Below, piece by piece: positions 7,184 through 20,346 of a stretch of DNA of 64,000 nucleotides. The notes under the pieces are model-generated. The model saw only the letters and a program-made list of their open reading frames with translations, ran no database searches and was not told where the DNA came from. The stretch comes from Opitutia bacterium (lineage in GTDB: Bacteria > Verrucomicrobiota > Verrucomicrobiia > Opitutales > Opitutaceae): contig PLMW01000078.1 of the NCBI GenBank assembly GCA_003142615.1, positions 7,751 to 71,750 of the forward strand, given 5' to 3'. Position 1 is the first letter of the stretch. Each line of letters opens with the position of its first letter. A program made the position numbers and the translations under genes.

Positions 7184-9688
7184 ATGGACGACAACAAGGC
7201 AAATCAACGGGAGTCTGCGGACGACAGCGAAACCGTGCGCGCGCCGGCGAAGGAGGTTGTGTTTGGCCGCTACGAGCTGCTGTCCGAGCTGGGCAAGGGT
7301 GGGATGGGCGTGGTTTGGCTGGCGCTCGACCAGGAGCTGAACTCCCGGGTCGCGCTCAAGTTCTTGCGCGAGGAGATGACGAGCGAGGCCGATGCGTTGA
7401 AGGAGCTCAAGGGCGAGGTGATCATCAACCGCGATCTGGCGCATCCCAACATCATCAAGACGTTCGATTTCGTCACCAACGGGCGCACGTCGGCCATTTC
7501 AATGGAGTACGTCAACGGCACCAACCTGCACAAGCTGAAGGCGCAGCGGCCGGGACGGTTCTTCGAAGTCGCGGATATCCAGCAGTGGGTCTGGCAGCTG
7601 TGCGACGCCATGCACTATGCCCACCAGCAGAAGGTCGTGCACCGCGACATCAAGCCGGCCAACCTGATGGTCAACGAACGCGGCGAACTGAAGGTGGGCG
7701 ATTTCGGCATCGGGCGCACGGTGGCGGACACGGTCAACCGGGTGACCCGGAACAGTGCGGGCACGCCGCCCTACATGAGCCCGCAACAGATGATGGGCGA
7801 AAAGGCAGCGCCGTGTGATGACATCTACAGCATCGGCGCCACCATCTATGACTTGCTGACGGGCGATCCGCCATTTTTCCGCGGAGCCATTCGCGAGCAG
7901 ACGCTCGCCAAGGTGCCGTCGAACATGACCGCACAGCGCCAGGAACTCGTGCGCACCGGCCAGCCGATCCCGCCCGCATGGGAGAGAACCGTGGCGGCCT
8001 GCCTCGCCAAGGACCCGGCAATGCGCCCGCCCACCGCGAAAGCCCTCCGTGAAATGCTCGAAGGCAAACCACTGGTCCCGGCGGGCGGCGGTGCACGGCG
8101 GACGGGAATCAAATGGGCGGTGGCAGCGGCCGTTCTATTATTGGCTGGCGCCGGTGGCGCGGCCTATTGGAAGTTGAGACAGTCGCCGCCCGCGGCCTCC
8201 AAGCCGCTGCCGCAGGCCGCGTCTGCGCCGGGCAAGCCCTCACCAACCGCACCCACGCAGGCATCGGTTTCTTCGCCTGAGCAGTCGGCGGCGCCCGCCG
8301 CGGCCTCTCCCGCGATGTCCGTCCCCGGAGTCAGTGTCAATGCAGTCAAGACGCCTGTGGGGGATCTCGTCGACTCGGGCAAAATCACCGGCGAGGAAGG
8401 CGCGATCGTGAACGACGCGTTGCGAGGACGGCGGGGGGACCGGGAAAAAGCCCTGGCAACGCGCCTGGCGATTGAGCACTCGCTCTCTCCTGACGAATGG
8501 CGGAGCTACACCGAATTGGTCGCGCCGGGCGATGAGGTCGTGACGAAACTCCGGCCGTTGCTGACCGCGAACATCATTCGCGAAAAGGAATTTGGCTGGC
8601 TGCACGGTGCGCTGGCCGGGACCAAAGGCGAGGCCGAGACACTGCTCGCCCGGCGGCTGGTGGAAGGGAAAGCACTCACTTCCGACGAGTGGCGCACCCT
8701 GACGGGGCTGTATCCGCATGAGAAGAGCGATCCCTGGCAGGAGAAGGTGAAGCCGTTCGTCGCCACGGGCGCGGTCACGCCGGCGGAAGAGCAATGGCTG
8801 CGCGATGCGCTCGCCGGAGAAAAGGGGGACGGGGAAAAGTCCCTCGCCGGGCGGTTGGTGGAAGAGAAAACCCTCACGCCCGGACAATGGCGCGCCCTCA
8901 CCACATTCAGCTACGCCTTGACCGACGATGCCATCGTCGACCCCGCCAAGCTTCCGCCCGCGATCGACCTCCCGCTGAGCGCGACCGTGAGCGTGCGCCT
9001 GATGCGGATCGACGCCGGCACGTTCGTGCATGGCTCCCCGAAGGAGGAGCTGGGCCACTGGATTAACGAGCTGCAGCTGGAACGCGCGGTTATCGCGAAG
9101 CCGTTTTACATCGGGATCTGCGAGGTGACGCAGGCCCAGTACATGGCAATCATGCCGCGGAACCCGAGCTATTGGCGGGGGTCAGGAGGGAATGGCAATC
9201 CCACCTGGCCGGTCGACCAGGTTGACTGGCAGTCCGTCGGCGGGAACAACGGATTCATCGCCAAGCTGAACAGGGTCCTGGCGACGAAGTACAAGTACGG
9301 TAGCTCGCTCGTTGCGGCCCTCCCGACCGAGGACGAGTGGGAATATGCCTGCCGGGCGGGCACCCAAACGGCCTTCAACAATGGCCAGAACATCACCAAA
9401 TCCGACAGCGATCCGGCCCTCGATCCTCTGGCCAACTACAATCGGGTGGCAAACGGCAGCCCGTGCTCCGTCCGCTCGAAACAACCGAATGCGTGGGGTC
9501 TTTACGACATGCACGGCAATGTGTCGGAATGGTGCCAGAACTATTTTCTTCGCGGCGGATCCTGGCAGTCCAATGCCGCCAATTGCCGGGCGTCGTCGCG
9601 GGCTCAGGGCAGCGCCGACGCCTCGGGCTCCAAGCAGGTCGGCTTCCGGCTGGTGCTGCGCTACCGCGCTCCCGGTGGCGGAAATTGA
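7184..9688 (+). CDS. membrane Ser/Thr protein kinase with C-terminal FGE/SUMF1-like domain
   Basis: An 834-residue protein. Residues 30-290 are a Hanks-type kinase: Gly loop GKGGMG, catalytic Lys59, HRD with Asp155, DFG with Asp173, and an APE-like GTPPYMSPQQ. A single membrane span lies at about 307-327, followed by a Pro/Ala-rich linker. Next are three similar units of about 50 residues (near 394, 459 and 524), each with ALxGxxG(D/E) and a (D/G)(E/Q)WR core. From about 598 to the end is an FGE-sulfatase/SUMF1-like fold (MRIDAGTFVHGSP, PFYIGICEVTQAQY, LPTEDEWEYACRAGT, DMHGNVSEW, RGGSW, VGFRLV). The kinase would face the cytoplasm and the FGE-like part the periplasm, so the latter may act as a sensor. 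Only one Cys (NCR) remains near the usual copper-site pair, so formylglycine-generating activity is doubtful. Confidence 0.9.
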   Translation: MDDNKANQRESADDSETVRAPAKEVVFGRYELLSELGKGGMGVVWLALDQELNSRVALKFLREEMTSEADALKELKGEVIINRDLAHPNIIKTFDFVTNGRTSAISMEYVNGTNLHKLKAQRPGRFFEVADIQQWVWQLCDAMHYAHQQKVVHRDIKPANLMVNERGELKVGDFGIGRTVADTVNRVTRNSAGTPPYMSPQQMMGEKAAPCDDIYSIGATIYDLLTGDPPFFRGAIREQTLAKVPSNMTAQRQELVRTGQPIPPAWERTVAACLAKDPAMRPPTAKALREMLEGKPLVPAGGGARRTGIKWAVAAAVLLLAGAGGAAYWKLRQSPPAASKPLPQAASAPGKPSPTAPTQASVSSPEQSAAPAAASPAMSVPGVSVNAVKTPVGDLVDSGKITGEEGAIVNDALRGRRGDREKALATRLAIEHSLSPDEWRSYTELVAPGDEVVTKLRPLLTANIIREKEFGWLHGALAGTKGEAETLLARRLVEGKALTSDEWRTLTGLYPHEKSDPWQEKVKPFVATGAVTPAEEQWLRDALAGEKGDGEKSLAGRLVEEKTLTPGQWRALTTFSYALTDDAIVDPAKLPPAIDLPLSATVSVRLMRIDAGTFVHGSPKEELGHWINELQLERAVIAKPFYIGICEVTQAQYMAIMPRNPSYWRGSGGNGNPTWPVDQVDWQSVGGNNGFIAKLNRVLATKYKYGSSLVAALPTEDEWEYACRAGTQTAFNNGQNITKSDSDPALDPLANYNRVANGSPCSVRSKQPNAWGLYDMHGNVSEWCQNYFLRGGSWQSNAANCRASSRAQGSADASGSKQVGFRLVLRYRAPGGGN

Positions 9689-9743
9689 GGACGAGGCTCG
9701 GATAGGGTGCACCCGCGGCGTATTTGGAGCAAACGCCCTCCCT

Positions 9744-12230
<2,487 letters not shown>

Positions 12231-12282
12231 AGGAAAATGGCGGATGTCTAATGTCGCATGACCAGGGCGCGTCCGCGGACCC

Positions 12283-14907
<2,625 letters not shown>

Positions 14908-14936
14908 TCAATCTTGGTCATTGTTCAATTTTAGGT

Positions 14937-14970
14937 TGCCAGCCAAAGATGACAGTGTAAGTTGCTGGCA
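14937..14970. promoter_or_regulatory. inverted repeat at the Rrf2-family gene start, possible operator
   Basis: TGCCAGC (14937-14943) and GCTGGCA (14964-14970) form a perfect 7-bp inverted repeat with a 20-nt spacer, ending 2 nt before the GTG start of the Rrf2 gene. It lies at the edge of the AT-rich divergent region shared with gyrB. Rrf2 proteins bind dyad sites, often over their own promoters, so autoregulation is a reasonable inference. Confidence 0.4.
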
Positions 14971-14972
14971 TC

Positions 14973-15386
14973 GTGAAACTTTCGGTTAAAGTGGATTATG
15001 CCTGCCGGGTGCTCGCGCAATTGGCTCGGCACCACGGGGAAGGACGGCTTTCGCACATCGAGGAACTGGCCAAAATCGAAGCGGTTCCGGCTAACTATCT
15101 GGTGCAGATTTTGAGCGAGCTGCGCAACGGCGGACTCATCACCAGCCGGCGCGGCAAACAGGGCGGCTACGTGCTCTCCCGCCCGCCGGAAAAGATCACG
15201 CTTTACGACATCGTCAAGCTCATCGAAGGCGATCTCCTTGAACTCGGCGGGAAGGCCGACGGCCACTCCGGGAAGCGCGTGCAGCAGGTCTGGCGCGACG
15301 TGCGCGCCACCCTCGAGACCAAGTGCAAAAGCTACACGCTCGACATGCTGATGACCAAGGGGCCGGGCGAGATGTATTACATTTAG
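14973..15386 (+). CDS. Rrf2-family transcriptional regulator
   Basis: A 137-residue Rrf2 protein with a GTG start. The N-terminal winged helix shows the family hallmarks VDYACRVLAQLA, VPANYLVQILSELRNGGLITSRRGKQGGYVLSRPP and ITLYDIVKLIEG. Fe-S-sensing members (IscR, NsrR, RsrR) carry a cysteine triad just after this helix. Here that stretch (DLLELGGKADGHSGKRVQQV) has no Cys, and only a single later Cys (ETKCKS) is found. It is therefore probably not an Fe-S sensor of the IscR type and may be nearer to CymR-like members. No iron-sulfur or cysteine genes are adjacent. Confidence 0.9.
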   Translation: MKLSVKVDYACRVLAQLARHHGEGRLSHIEELAKIEAVPANYLVQILSELRNGGLITSRRGKQGGYVLSRPPEKITLYDIVKLIEGDLLELGGKADGHSGKRVQQVWRDVRATLETKCKSYTLDMLMTKGPGEMYYI

Positions 15387-15532
15387 CGGGTCGCGAGTGG
15401 TCTGCGGCAGGAAGCCCGCTGGCGGGCGTTCTGCTGTACAGCAGAATCGGTCGCCAGCGGCCTTCCGACAAGCGTGGAGCCGCGGCAACTTTCATTTGAC
15501 CGAACCGGGGGTGGCGGCAGAGTGAGGCTTAC

Positions 15533-16240
15533 ATGCCGACACCCGCGATCGAAAAGCTGCTTGTCCTGCAGGATCGCGACCAGCAGCGGCTTGCCCTCGA
15601 GGCCCAGTTGAAGGCCGTGCCGCGCGATATCGCAGGGGTGGAACAAAAGATCGCCGCCGAAAAGGCCGCCATCGAGACCACGCGGGACGAGTTGAAGGAA
15701 CTCGAGGTAAAAAAGAAGGCGATCGAGAACGAGGTCGGCGCCACCGAGGACCGGCTGGCGAAATACAAAAGCCAGCAGCTGCAGGTGCGGAAAAACGACG
15801 AGTATCAGGCGCTCGGCCACGAGATCGAGGTCACGCAAGCCCAGATCGGCGCGCTGGAGGAGGAGGAATTGAAGGTGATGTACGCCATCGACGAGGCGAA
15901 GCGAAAGTTCACCGCGGCCGGGGAGGAACTGAAGCAGAACATCGCCAGTCACGAGTCACGCATTCACACGCTGCGCGAGCGCGAGGCCAATCTGCAGTCC
16001 GAGTTGCAGGCGGCACAAGAGGCGGTCGCCGGGGCGCGCAGCCTGCTCGACGAGCCGGCGCTGCGACTCTACGACCGGCTCGCGGCCCAGCCCGGCCTGC
16101 CCGTCGTGGTGCCCATTCACGAGGGCAAATGCGGCGGGTGCCATCTCAAGATTTCGTTCAATATCGACAGCGAGACGCGCAAACCCGACAAGCTTGTGAC
16201 CTGCGACCAGTGCACACGGATCGTCTACTGGGAAGCGTAA
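15533..16240 (+). CDS. coiled-coil protein with C-terminal C4 zinc ribbon
   Basis: A 235-residue protein. Residues 1-170 are a long charged coiled coil (repeated EQKIAAEKAAIE, RDELKELEVKKKAIENEV). The end is a zinc ribbon with CGGCH and CDQC pairs, 37 residues apart, separated by a beta segment. This is the widespread C4-type zinc-ribbon/DUF164-like family (CdsZ in chlamydiae is a member). Proposed roles for members include nucleic-acid or secretion-factor contact; the function in free-living bacteria is not settled. It stands upstream of rnpB on the same strand and could share its transcript. Confidence 0.85.
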   Translation: MPTPAIEKLLVLQDRDQQRLALEAQLKAVPRDIAGVEQKIAAEKAAIETTRDELKELEVKKKAIENEVGATEDRLAKYKSQQLQVRKNDEYQALGHEIEVTQAQIGALEEEELKVMYAIDEAKRKFTAAGEELKQNIASHESRIHTLREREANLQSELQAAQEAVAGARSLLDEPALRLYDRLAAQPGLPVVVPIHEGKCGGCHLKISFNIDSETRKPDKLVTCDQCTRIVYWEA

Positions 16241-16374
16241 GCGGCGGGTGCAGTCGCGTCTGCCGCGACGCGAGAAGACAGCGATAAGCGGACAAGCTGA
16301 CCTTCGGCCAAGAGCTTACCGTGCCCCGCAAAGGGCCTCTTGCTTCTTGCTGCTTCCTGCTTCAATCTGCCCTT

Positions 16375-16924
16375 CCTTGGTCTTGGGGCCAGGTCGTCGC
16401 TCCGTTCTTTGGAAACATCCCGACGGCGCGGGTAAACCCGCGTCAAGTGCGCCTGCCGTTCGGGGGAACCCGGACCCTGGCAGGCGGTTCGGAGAGGAAA
16501 GTCCGGACACCCTCGGGGCAGGATTCCCGGCAAGAAACGCTGTCGCGCCGGCCCGGCTGGCCGCAAGGCCGCCGGCCGGAGGCGCTTCCGCTCAAGCCGG
16601 GGCACGGCGGGTCAAGCCGCCGTGACGGACAGTGCCACAGAGAAAATACCGCCTCCTCTGGAATCTCAAATCTCAGGTTTGAGATGGCAGGGGCGGCAAG
16701 GGTGAAAAGGTGGGGTAAGAGCCCACCGCGCCGGCAGTGATGCCGGTGGCAGGGAAAACCCAATCCGGTGCAAGACAAAATAGGGGACTGGGCGGCCCGC
16801 CCAACAGTCCCGGGTATGTCGCATCCCGCTTCGGCGGGGCGGCCGCGCGAGCGGCCGAGAGAAATGACGGTCACCCTGGCGCAAGCCGGGGTACAGAATC
16901 CGGCTTACGGCCCCAAGACCAAGG
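16375..16924 (+). ncRNA. rnpB: RNase P RNA, bacterial type A-like
   Basis: The catalytic RNA of tRNA 5' processing. Conserved elements occur in order: GAGGAAAGTCCGGAC at 16494-16508, ACAGAGAAAATACCGCC near 16635-16651, GGGTGAAAAGGTGGGGTAAG with the matching CCCACCG near 16699-16728, GGGAAAACCC...GTGCAAGAC near 16752-16780, GAGAGAAATGACGGTC near 16858-16872, and ACAGAATCCGGCTTA near 16893-16907. The ends are set by a perfect 16-bp P1 helix: 16375-16390 pairs with 16909-16924. At about 550 nt it is longer than the usual 350-400 nt. Most of the excess lies between P1 and the first conserved block. Open reading frames across it are spurious. Confidence 0.95.
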
Positions 16925-17052
16925 CCTGCTGCTCTGCGTTCCGCGCGGCGCAAAACGCATGCGTGCCAAGGGGAAAAACCGCTTGACTTGCCGGGGGGCG
17001 TTGGGATGTTCGACCCCTTCTCAAGCCGCCCGCAGCTTATTTCGCATCACCC

Positions 17053-17313
17053 ATGGCCAACACCAAATCCGCCATCAAGAACGCCCGCAAATCCCTGAGG
17101 CGCATGTTGCGCAACAAGGCGGTGAAGACGCGGCTGAAGACACTCGCGAAGCAGCTGGAAACGGCCGCGAAGGCCGGCGACGCGCCGGCGGCCAAGAGCG
17201 CCGCCATCGCCTACGTCGCCGCCGTCGACAAGGCCGTCCGCAGCGGCGTCATCCATGCCAATGCCGCCTCCCGGGTGAAGTCGCACGCCTCGAAGTTCGT
17301 TTTCGCCAAGTAA
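17053..17313 (+). CDS. rpsT: 30S ribosomal protein S20
   Basis: An 86-residue basic, Ala/Lys-rich, all-helical protein that binds 16S rRNA. It opens MANTKSAIKNARKSLRR and continues LRNKAVKTRLKTL, matching S20 in length and sequence. The C-terminal half (HANAASRVKSHASKFV) is the usual S20 ending IHKNKAARxKSRL-like helix. It is alone after rnpB and 126 bp before the addB-like gene. Confidence 0.97.
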   Translation: MANTKSAIKNARKSLRRMLRNKAVKTRLKTLAKQLETAAKAGDAPAAKSAAIAYVAAVDKAVRSGVIHANAASRVKSHASKFVFAK

Positions 17314-17439
17314 GGCGCCCCGGTCGCGCCCGGCTGTTTTCACTCCCGCCAGTCCCGGGTTTTATTTTGCCGGTCCGCGGGCCCACGGCCGCTTGCAGGA
17401 TTGAAGCCGCGCGGATGATCTGCCCAAGTTGTCCCCGGC

Positions 17440-20346
17440 ATGCCGTCTGCCCCGCCCACGTGCGAGCTCCACCTTTTCCGCCACGCCGACACCGCGTGGA
17501 CGCAGGTGGTGCGGCCGTGGCTGACCGCGGCACCCGGCCGGCTGGCGCGCCGGTACGTCGTGGTGCCCACGCGCGGCCAGTCACACGCGCTCAAGCAGCG
17601 TTGTCTCGTCGAGGGCGTGGCGTTGCTCGGAGTGGAATTTCTTTCGCCGGGACTCGCCCGCCAGAAATGGCTGGCCCTCGCGCGTCCGGCCCAACCCGCA
17701 CTCGGGCACGAGCTGTTGCTGCTCGGCCTGCGGACCATCCTCGCGCGCCGGCTGGCGCGCCTCGCGGACGCGGTCCCGCCGCCGCCGGAGCTGGGCCTCC
17801 TCAAAAGCCTGCAATCCGACGCCGGGCGCGCCCTCGACCACTTCGACGAGCTGCTGCAGGCGGGTTTTAATCACGAGCATTTCGGCCTGCCGCTCCTGCG
17901 CGATCTGTTCAGCGAGCTGTCGGTGTGGGTGCGCGAGACCGGCTATGACTTTGCCCAGCTGCAGAGCGAGCGCGGGGCGCTTACGCCGGTGCCGCCGGAG
18001 GCGCCGCGCGCGGGCTCCGCCTTGCTGATCTACGGCCTTTCGACCGAGGCTTGGGGGGAGTTTTTCAATGTCGCCGCGCTCGCGCGCCGGTGCGGCGATC
18101 TCACCATCGTGCTGCCCGAGCCCGTCCTGCGCGGCCGGGGCCTGGATGAACAGTGGGTGAAACTGTGGGAGGATTTTCTCGGCGTCGAGGCGGTCTCCCT
18201 GGCGGAGGAGGAAGCCCCGCCCACCTGCGCCCCGGTGGGCCAGACGTTGACCGGCGAAGCGCCGCCTTCCGCTCCGCTGCCCTGCGAGCTGTTCGTCGGC
18301 CGAACCCACGCCGACGAAATGGCGCGGGTCGCCGCCAGGATCGAATCGTTGCTCGCGGCGGGGGCCGGAAACATCGCAGTGGTCTTCCCCGGGCCGGAGA
18401 CGGGGCATCGCCGGCTGGCGGCGCTGCTGGCCGCGCGCGGCCTGGAATTTGCCGATCTTCTGGAAACACCGGGCACGCCGCCGATCGAGGTGCGCGTGCA
18501 ACGCTCGCTGCTGATGTTTTACGAGCGCGGCGGCCGGCTGGAGGAATTCCTCGAACTGTGGACGCTGCTGCGCACGCTCGACTGGGTGAAGGCCCCGCCC
18601 GGGGCGGCGCGCGCCGTGTGCGAGCAGCTGTTTGACGAATGCCAGTCGCACCTGCTGGCGGCTTGTGCCACCCGCCTCGCCACCGGGGAGCATCCTGACT
18701 GGCGCGCCGTGCACGGGCTGGCCGGGCGGCTGCTGCCGGTATGGCCGGCGGAGCTGACATTGGCCGACGCGCTGGCGAGGTTCGACCGGGTGTGCGCGGG
18801 TTTTCTTCTGCCGCGGCCGGTCGGCTGGGATGCGCTGGCCGCCTTCGCGGAACGGGAGACGCGGCTGCTGCCGCTGCCGCTGGTCACGGGCACGCTGGCG
18901 GCATTCCTGCCGGAGACGAGTCCGGCGGCGGCCACCGGCAAGGGAACGTTCGCCCGGGTCACGTTCACCACGCGCCGTCGCGCCGCCAGCGTGGCGTGGT
19001 CGCATGTCATTTTCACCGGCGCCAACGCCGGCGCGTGGCCGGTGCGGCCGGAATCCGGTCCCTGGTTGCCTGACGAGCATCGCGCTGGGCTCAACGAGGT
19101 CTCGCGGTTTTCGCTGGGCCTGTTCACGGGCGACGACCGCGCCCAATTGGAGCGCGACGCCTACGCCGCCATCACCCGCGATACGCACGAGGGGGTGGTT
19201 TTCTCGGCCGCGCTGTTTGACGAGGAGGAGCCGGAGCTCAAGTTGCTGCCCAACGTCTGGGTCGAGCGGATGCTTTTCTGGCAAAACGGGGCGAATCCCG
19301 GCTGGTCGCTGGAACGGGCCTGGGAGGCTTTGTCCGTGAGCGTACCCGGGGCGTCCAACTCCCCCGCGGTGGCTCCGGAGGAATTGGAGCGGTGGCGCGG
19401 AGTCTGGGTGGCCCGCCGCGATCCGGCGCGATCCTTCGACGAATATTTCTACTGTGCGGACCCGGCGTTGCGGCCGGCGCGCATCGCCGCGGGGCTCATC
19501 GAGCGCGGTCTGCGTGATCCGGCGGAGCTTTGGTACGGAGCGTTGCTGGGGATGCGGGCGGTCGACTGGCGGCCGTTCGCACGCGCCACCCGCAAGGCGC
19601 TGGGCCAGTTTGCGCACCGGTTGCTGGCGGGAGCACTGCGCGGGGAGGCGGAGGAGGGTGACTTCCACCGCCTGCCGCCGCCGGAGGAGTGCCGCGCGCG
19701 GCTGGACGTGGCGCTGGCGGCCTGGCGCGGCAGCCGGCCCGGGGACCGCTACTGGGATTCGTTTCACGCCGAGCTGACTCATGTCACCCGCGCACTGCTC
19801 GACAAGGTGCTGGCGCTGGAGGGAGGACGGTTTGCGGTGGTGGAGTGGACGCTGCCGCGCGGGGTCACGCTGCCGGCCGGCAGCGGTCGCGTGGGGGTGC
19901 ATGGCCGCATGGATGTGGCCCTGGCGGATCATCCGCGCTGGGAGGGCAGCACCGTCAGCATCGTGGATTTCAAGACCGGGACCATCCGGTCGCTGTCGCC
20001 GGCACGCATGGCCGGGCAGGGCGAGGGTTTGCAGCTGGGCGTCTACCTTGCCGCGGCGCGCGAACTGGGCGCCGTAGGCGGACGGGTCTGGATGCTCAAG
20101 CCCGAACCCGGCGGCGAATCGTTCCTCGCGATGGATGATCTCAACCCGGCGCTGGCGCTGCTGGCCCGACTGTGGGAGCACCTTGCCACCGGCAAATACG
20201 GGCAGCTCACGGCCGACCGCACCGACTACACGCACGGCTTCGAATCGCCGCTGGCCTGCGCGCCAATCAAGCATGCCGTGCTGGCCGGGAAATATGCCGC
20301 GACCTTTGGCGCACCGCTGGAGGCGGAGGAGGTGGAGCATGAGTGA
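17440..20346 (+). CDS. AddB/RexB-like PD-(D/E)XK nuclease and inactive-helicase subunit
   Basis: A 968-residue protein immediately before the addA-like gene. The N-terminal part keeps the outline of a UvrD-like fold (RRYVVVPTRGQSHALKQR) but has no Walker A Gly-Lys-Thr. The C-terminal nuclease shows GVHGRMDVALAD and VDFKTG (Asp843, Lys845), with the QLGVY motif about 40 residues later; this is the RecB/AddB nuclease layout. The four-Cys iron-sulfur cluster of Bacillus AddB is not apparent: only one Cys lies near the C-terminus. It should pair with AddA to resect DNA ends at double-strand breaks. Its last 8 nt overlap the start of addA, so translation is coupled. Confidence 0.85.
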   Translation: MPSAPPTCELHLFRHADTAWTQVVRPWLTAAPGRLARRYVVVPTRGQSHALKQRCLVEGVALLGVEFLSPGLARQKWLALARPAQPALGHELLLLGLRTILARRLARLADAVPPPPELGLLKSLQSDAGRALDHFDELLQAGFNHEHFGLPLLRDLFSELSVWVRETGYDFAQLQSERGALTPVPPEAPRAGSALLIYGLSTEAWGEFFNVAALARRCGDLTIVLPEPVLRGRGLDEQWVKLWEDFLGVEAVSLAEEEAPPTCAPVGQTLTGEAPPSAPLPCELFVGRTHADEMARVAARIESLLAAGAGNIAVVFPGPETGHRRLAALLAARGLEFADLLETPGTPPIEVRVQRSLLMFYERGGRLEEFLELWTLLRTLDWVKAPPGAARAVCEQLFDECQSHLLAACATRLATGEHPDWRAVHGLAGRLLPVWPAELTLADALARFDRVCAGFLLPRPVGWDALAAFAERETRLLPLPLVTGTLAAFLPETSPAAATGKGTFARVTFTTRRRAASVAWSHVIFTGANAGAWPVRPESGPWLPDEHRAGLNEVSRFSLGLFTGDDRAQLERDAYAAITRDTHEGVVFSAALFDEEEPELKLLPNVWVERMLFWQNGANPGWSLERAWEALSVSVPGASNSPAVAPEELERWRGVWVARRDPARSFDEYFYCADPALRPARIAAGLIERGLRDPAELWYGALLGMRAVDWRPFARATRKALGQFAHRLLAGALRGEAEEGDFHRLPPPEECRARLDVALAAWRGSRPGDRYWDSFHAELTHVTRALLDKVLALEGGRFAVVEWTLPRGVTLPAGSGRVGVHGRMDVALADHPRWEGSTVSIVDFKTGTIRSLSPARMAGQGEGLQLGVYLAAARELGAVGGRVWMLKPEPGGESFLAMDDLNPALALLARLWEHLATGKYGQLTADRTDYTHGFESPLACAPIKHAVLAGKYAATFGAPLEAEEVEHE

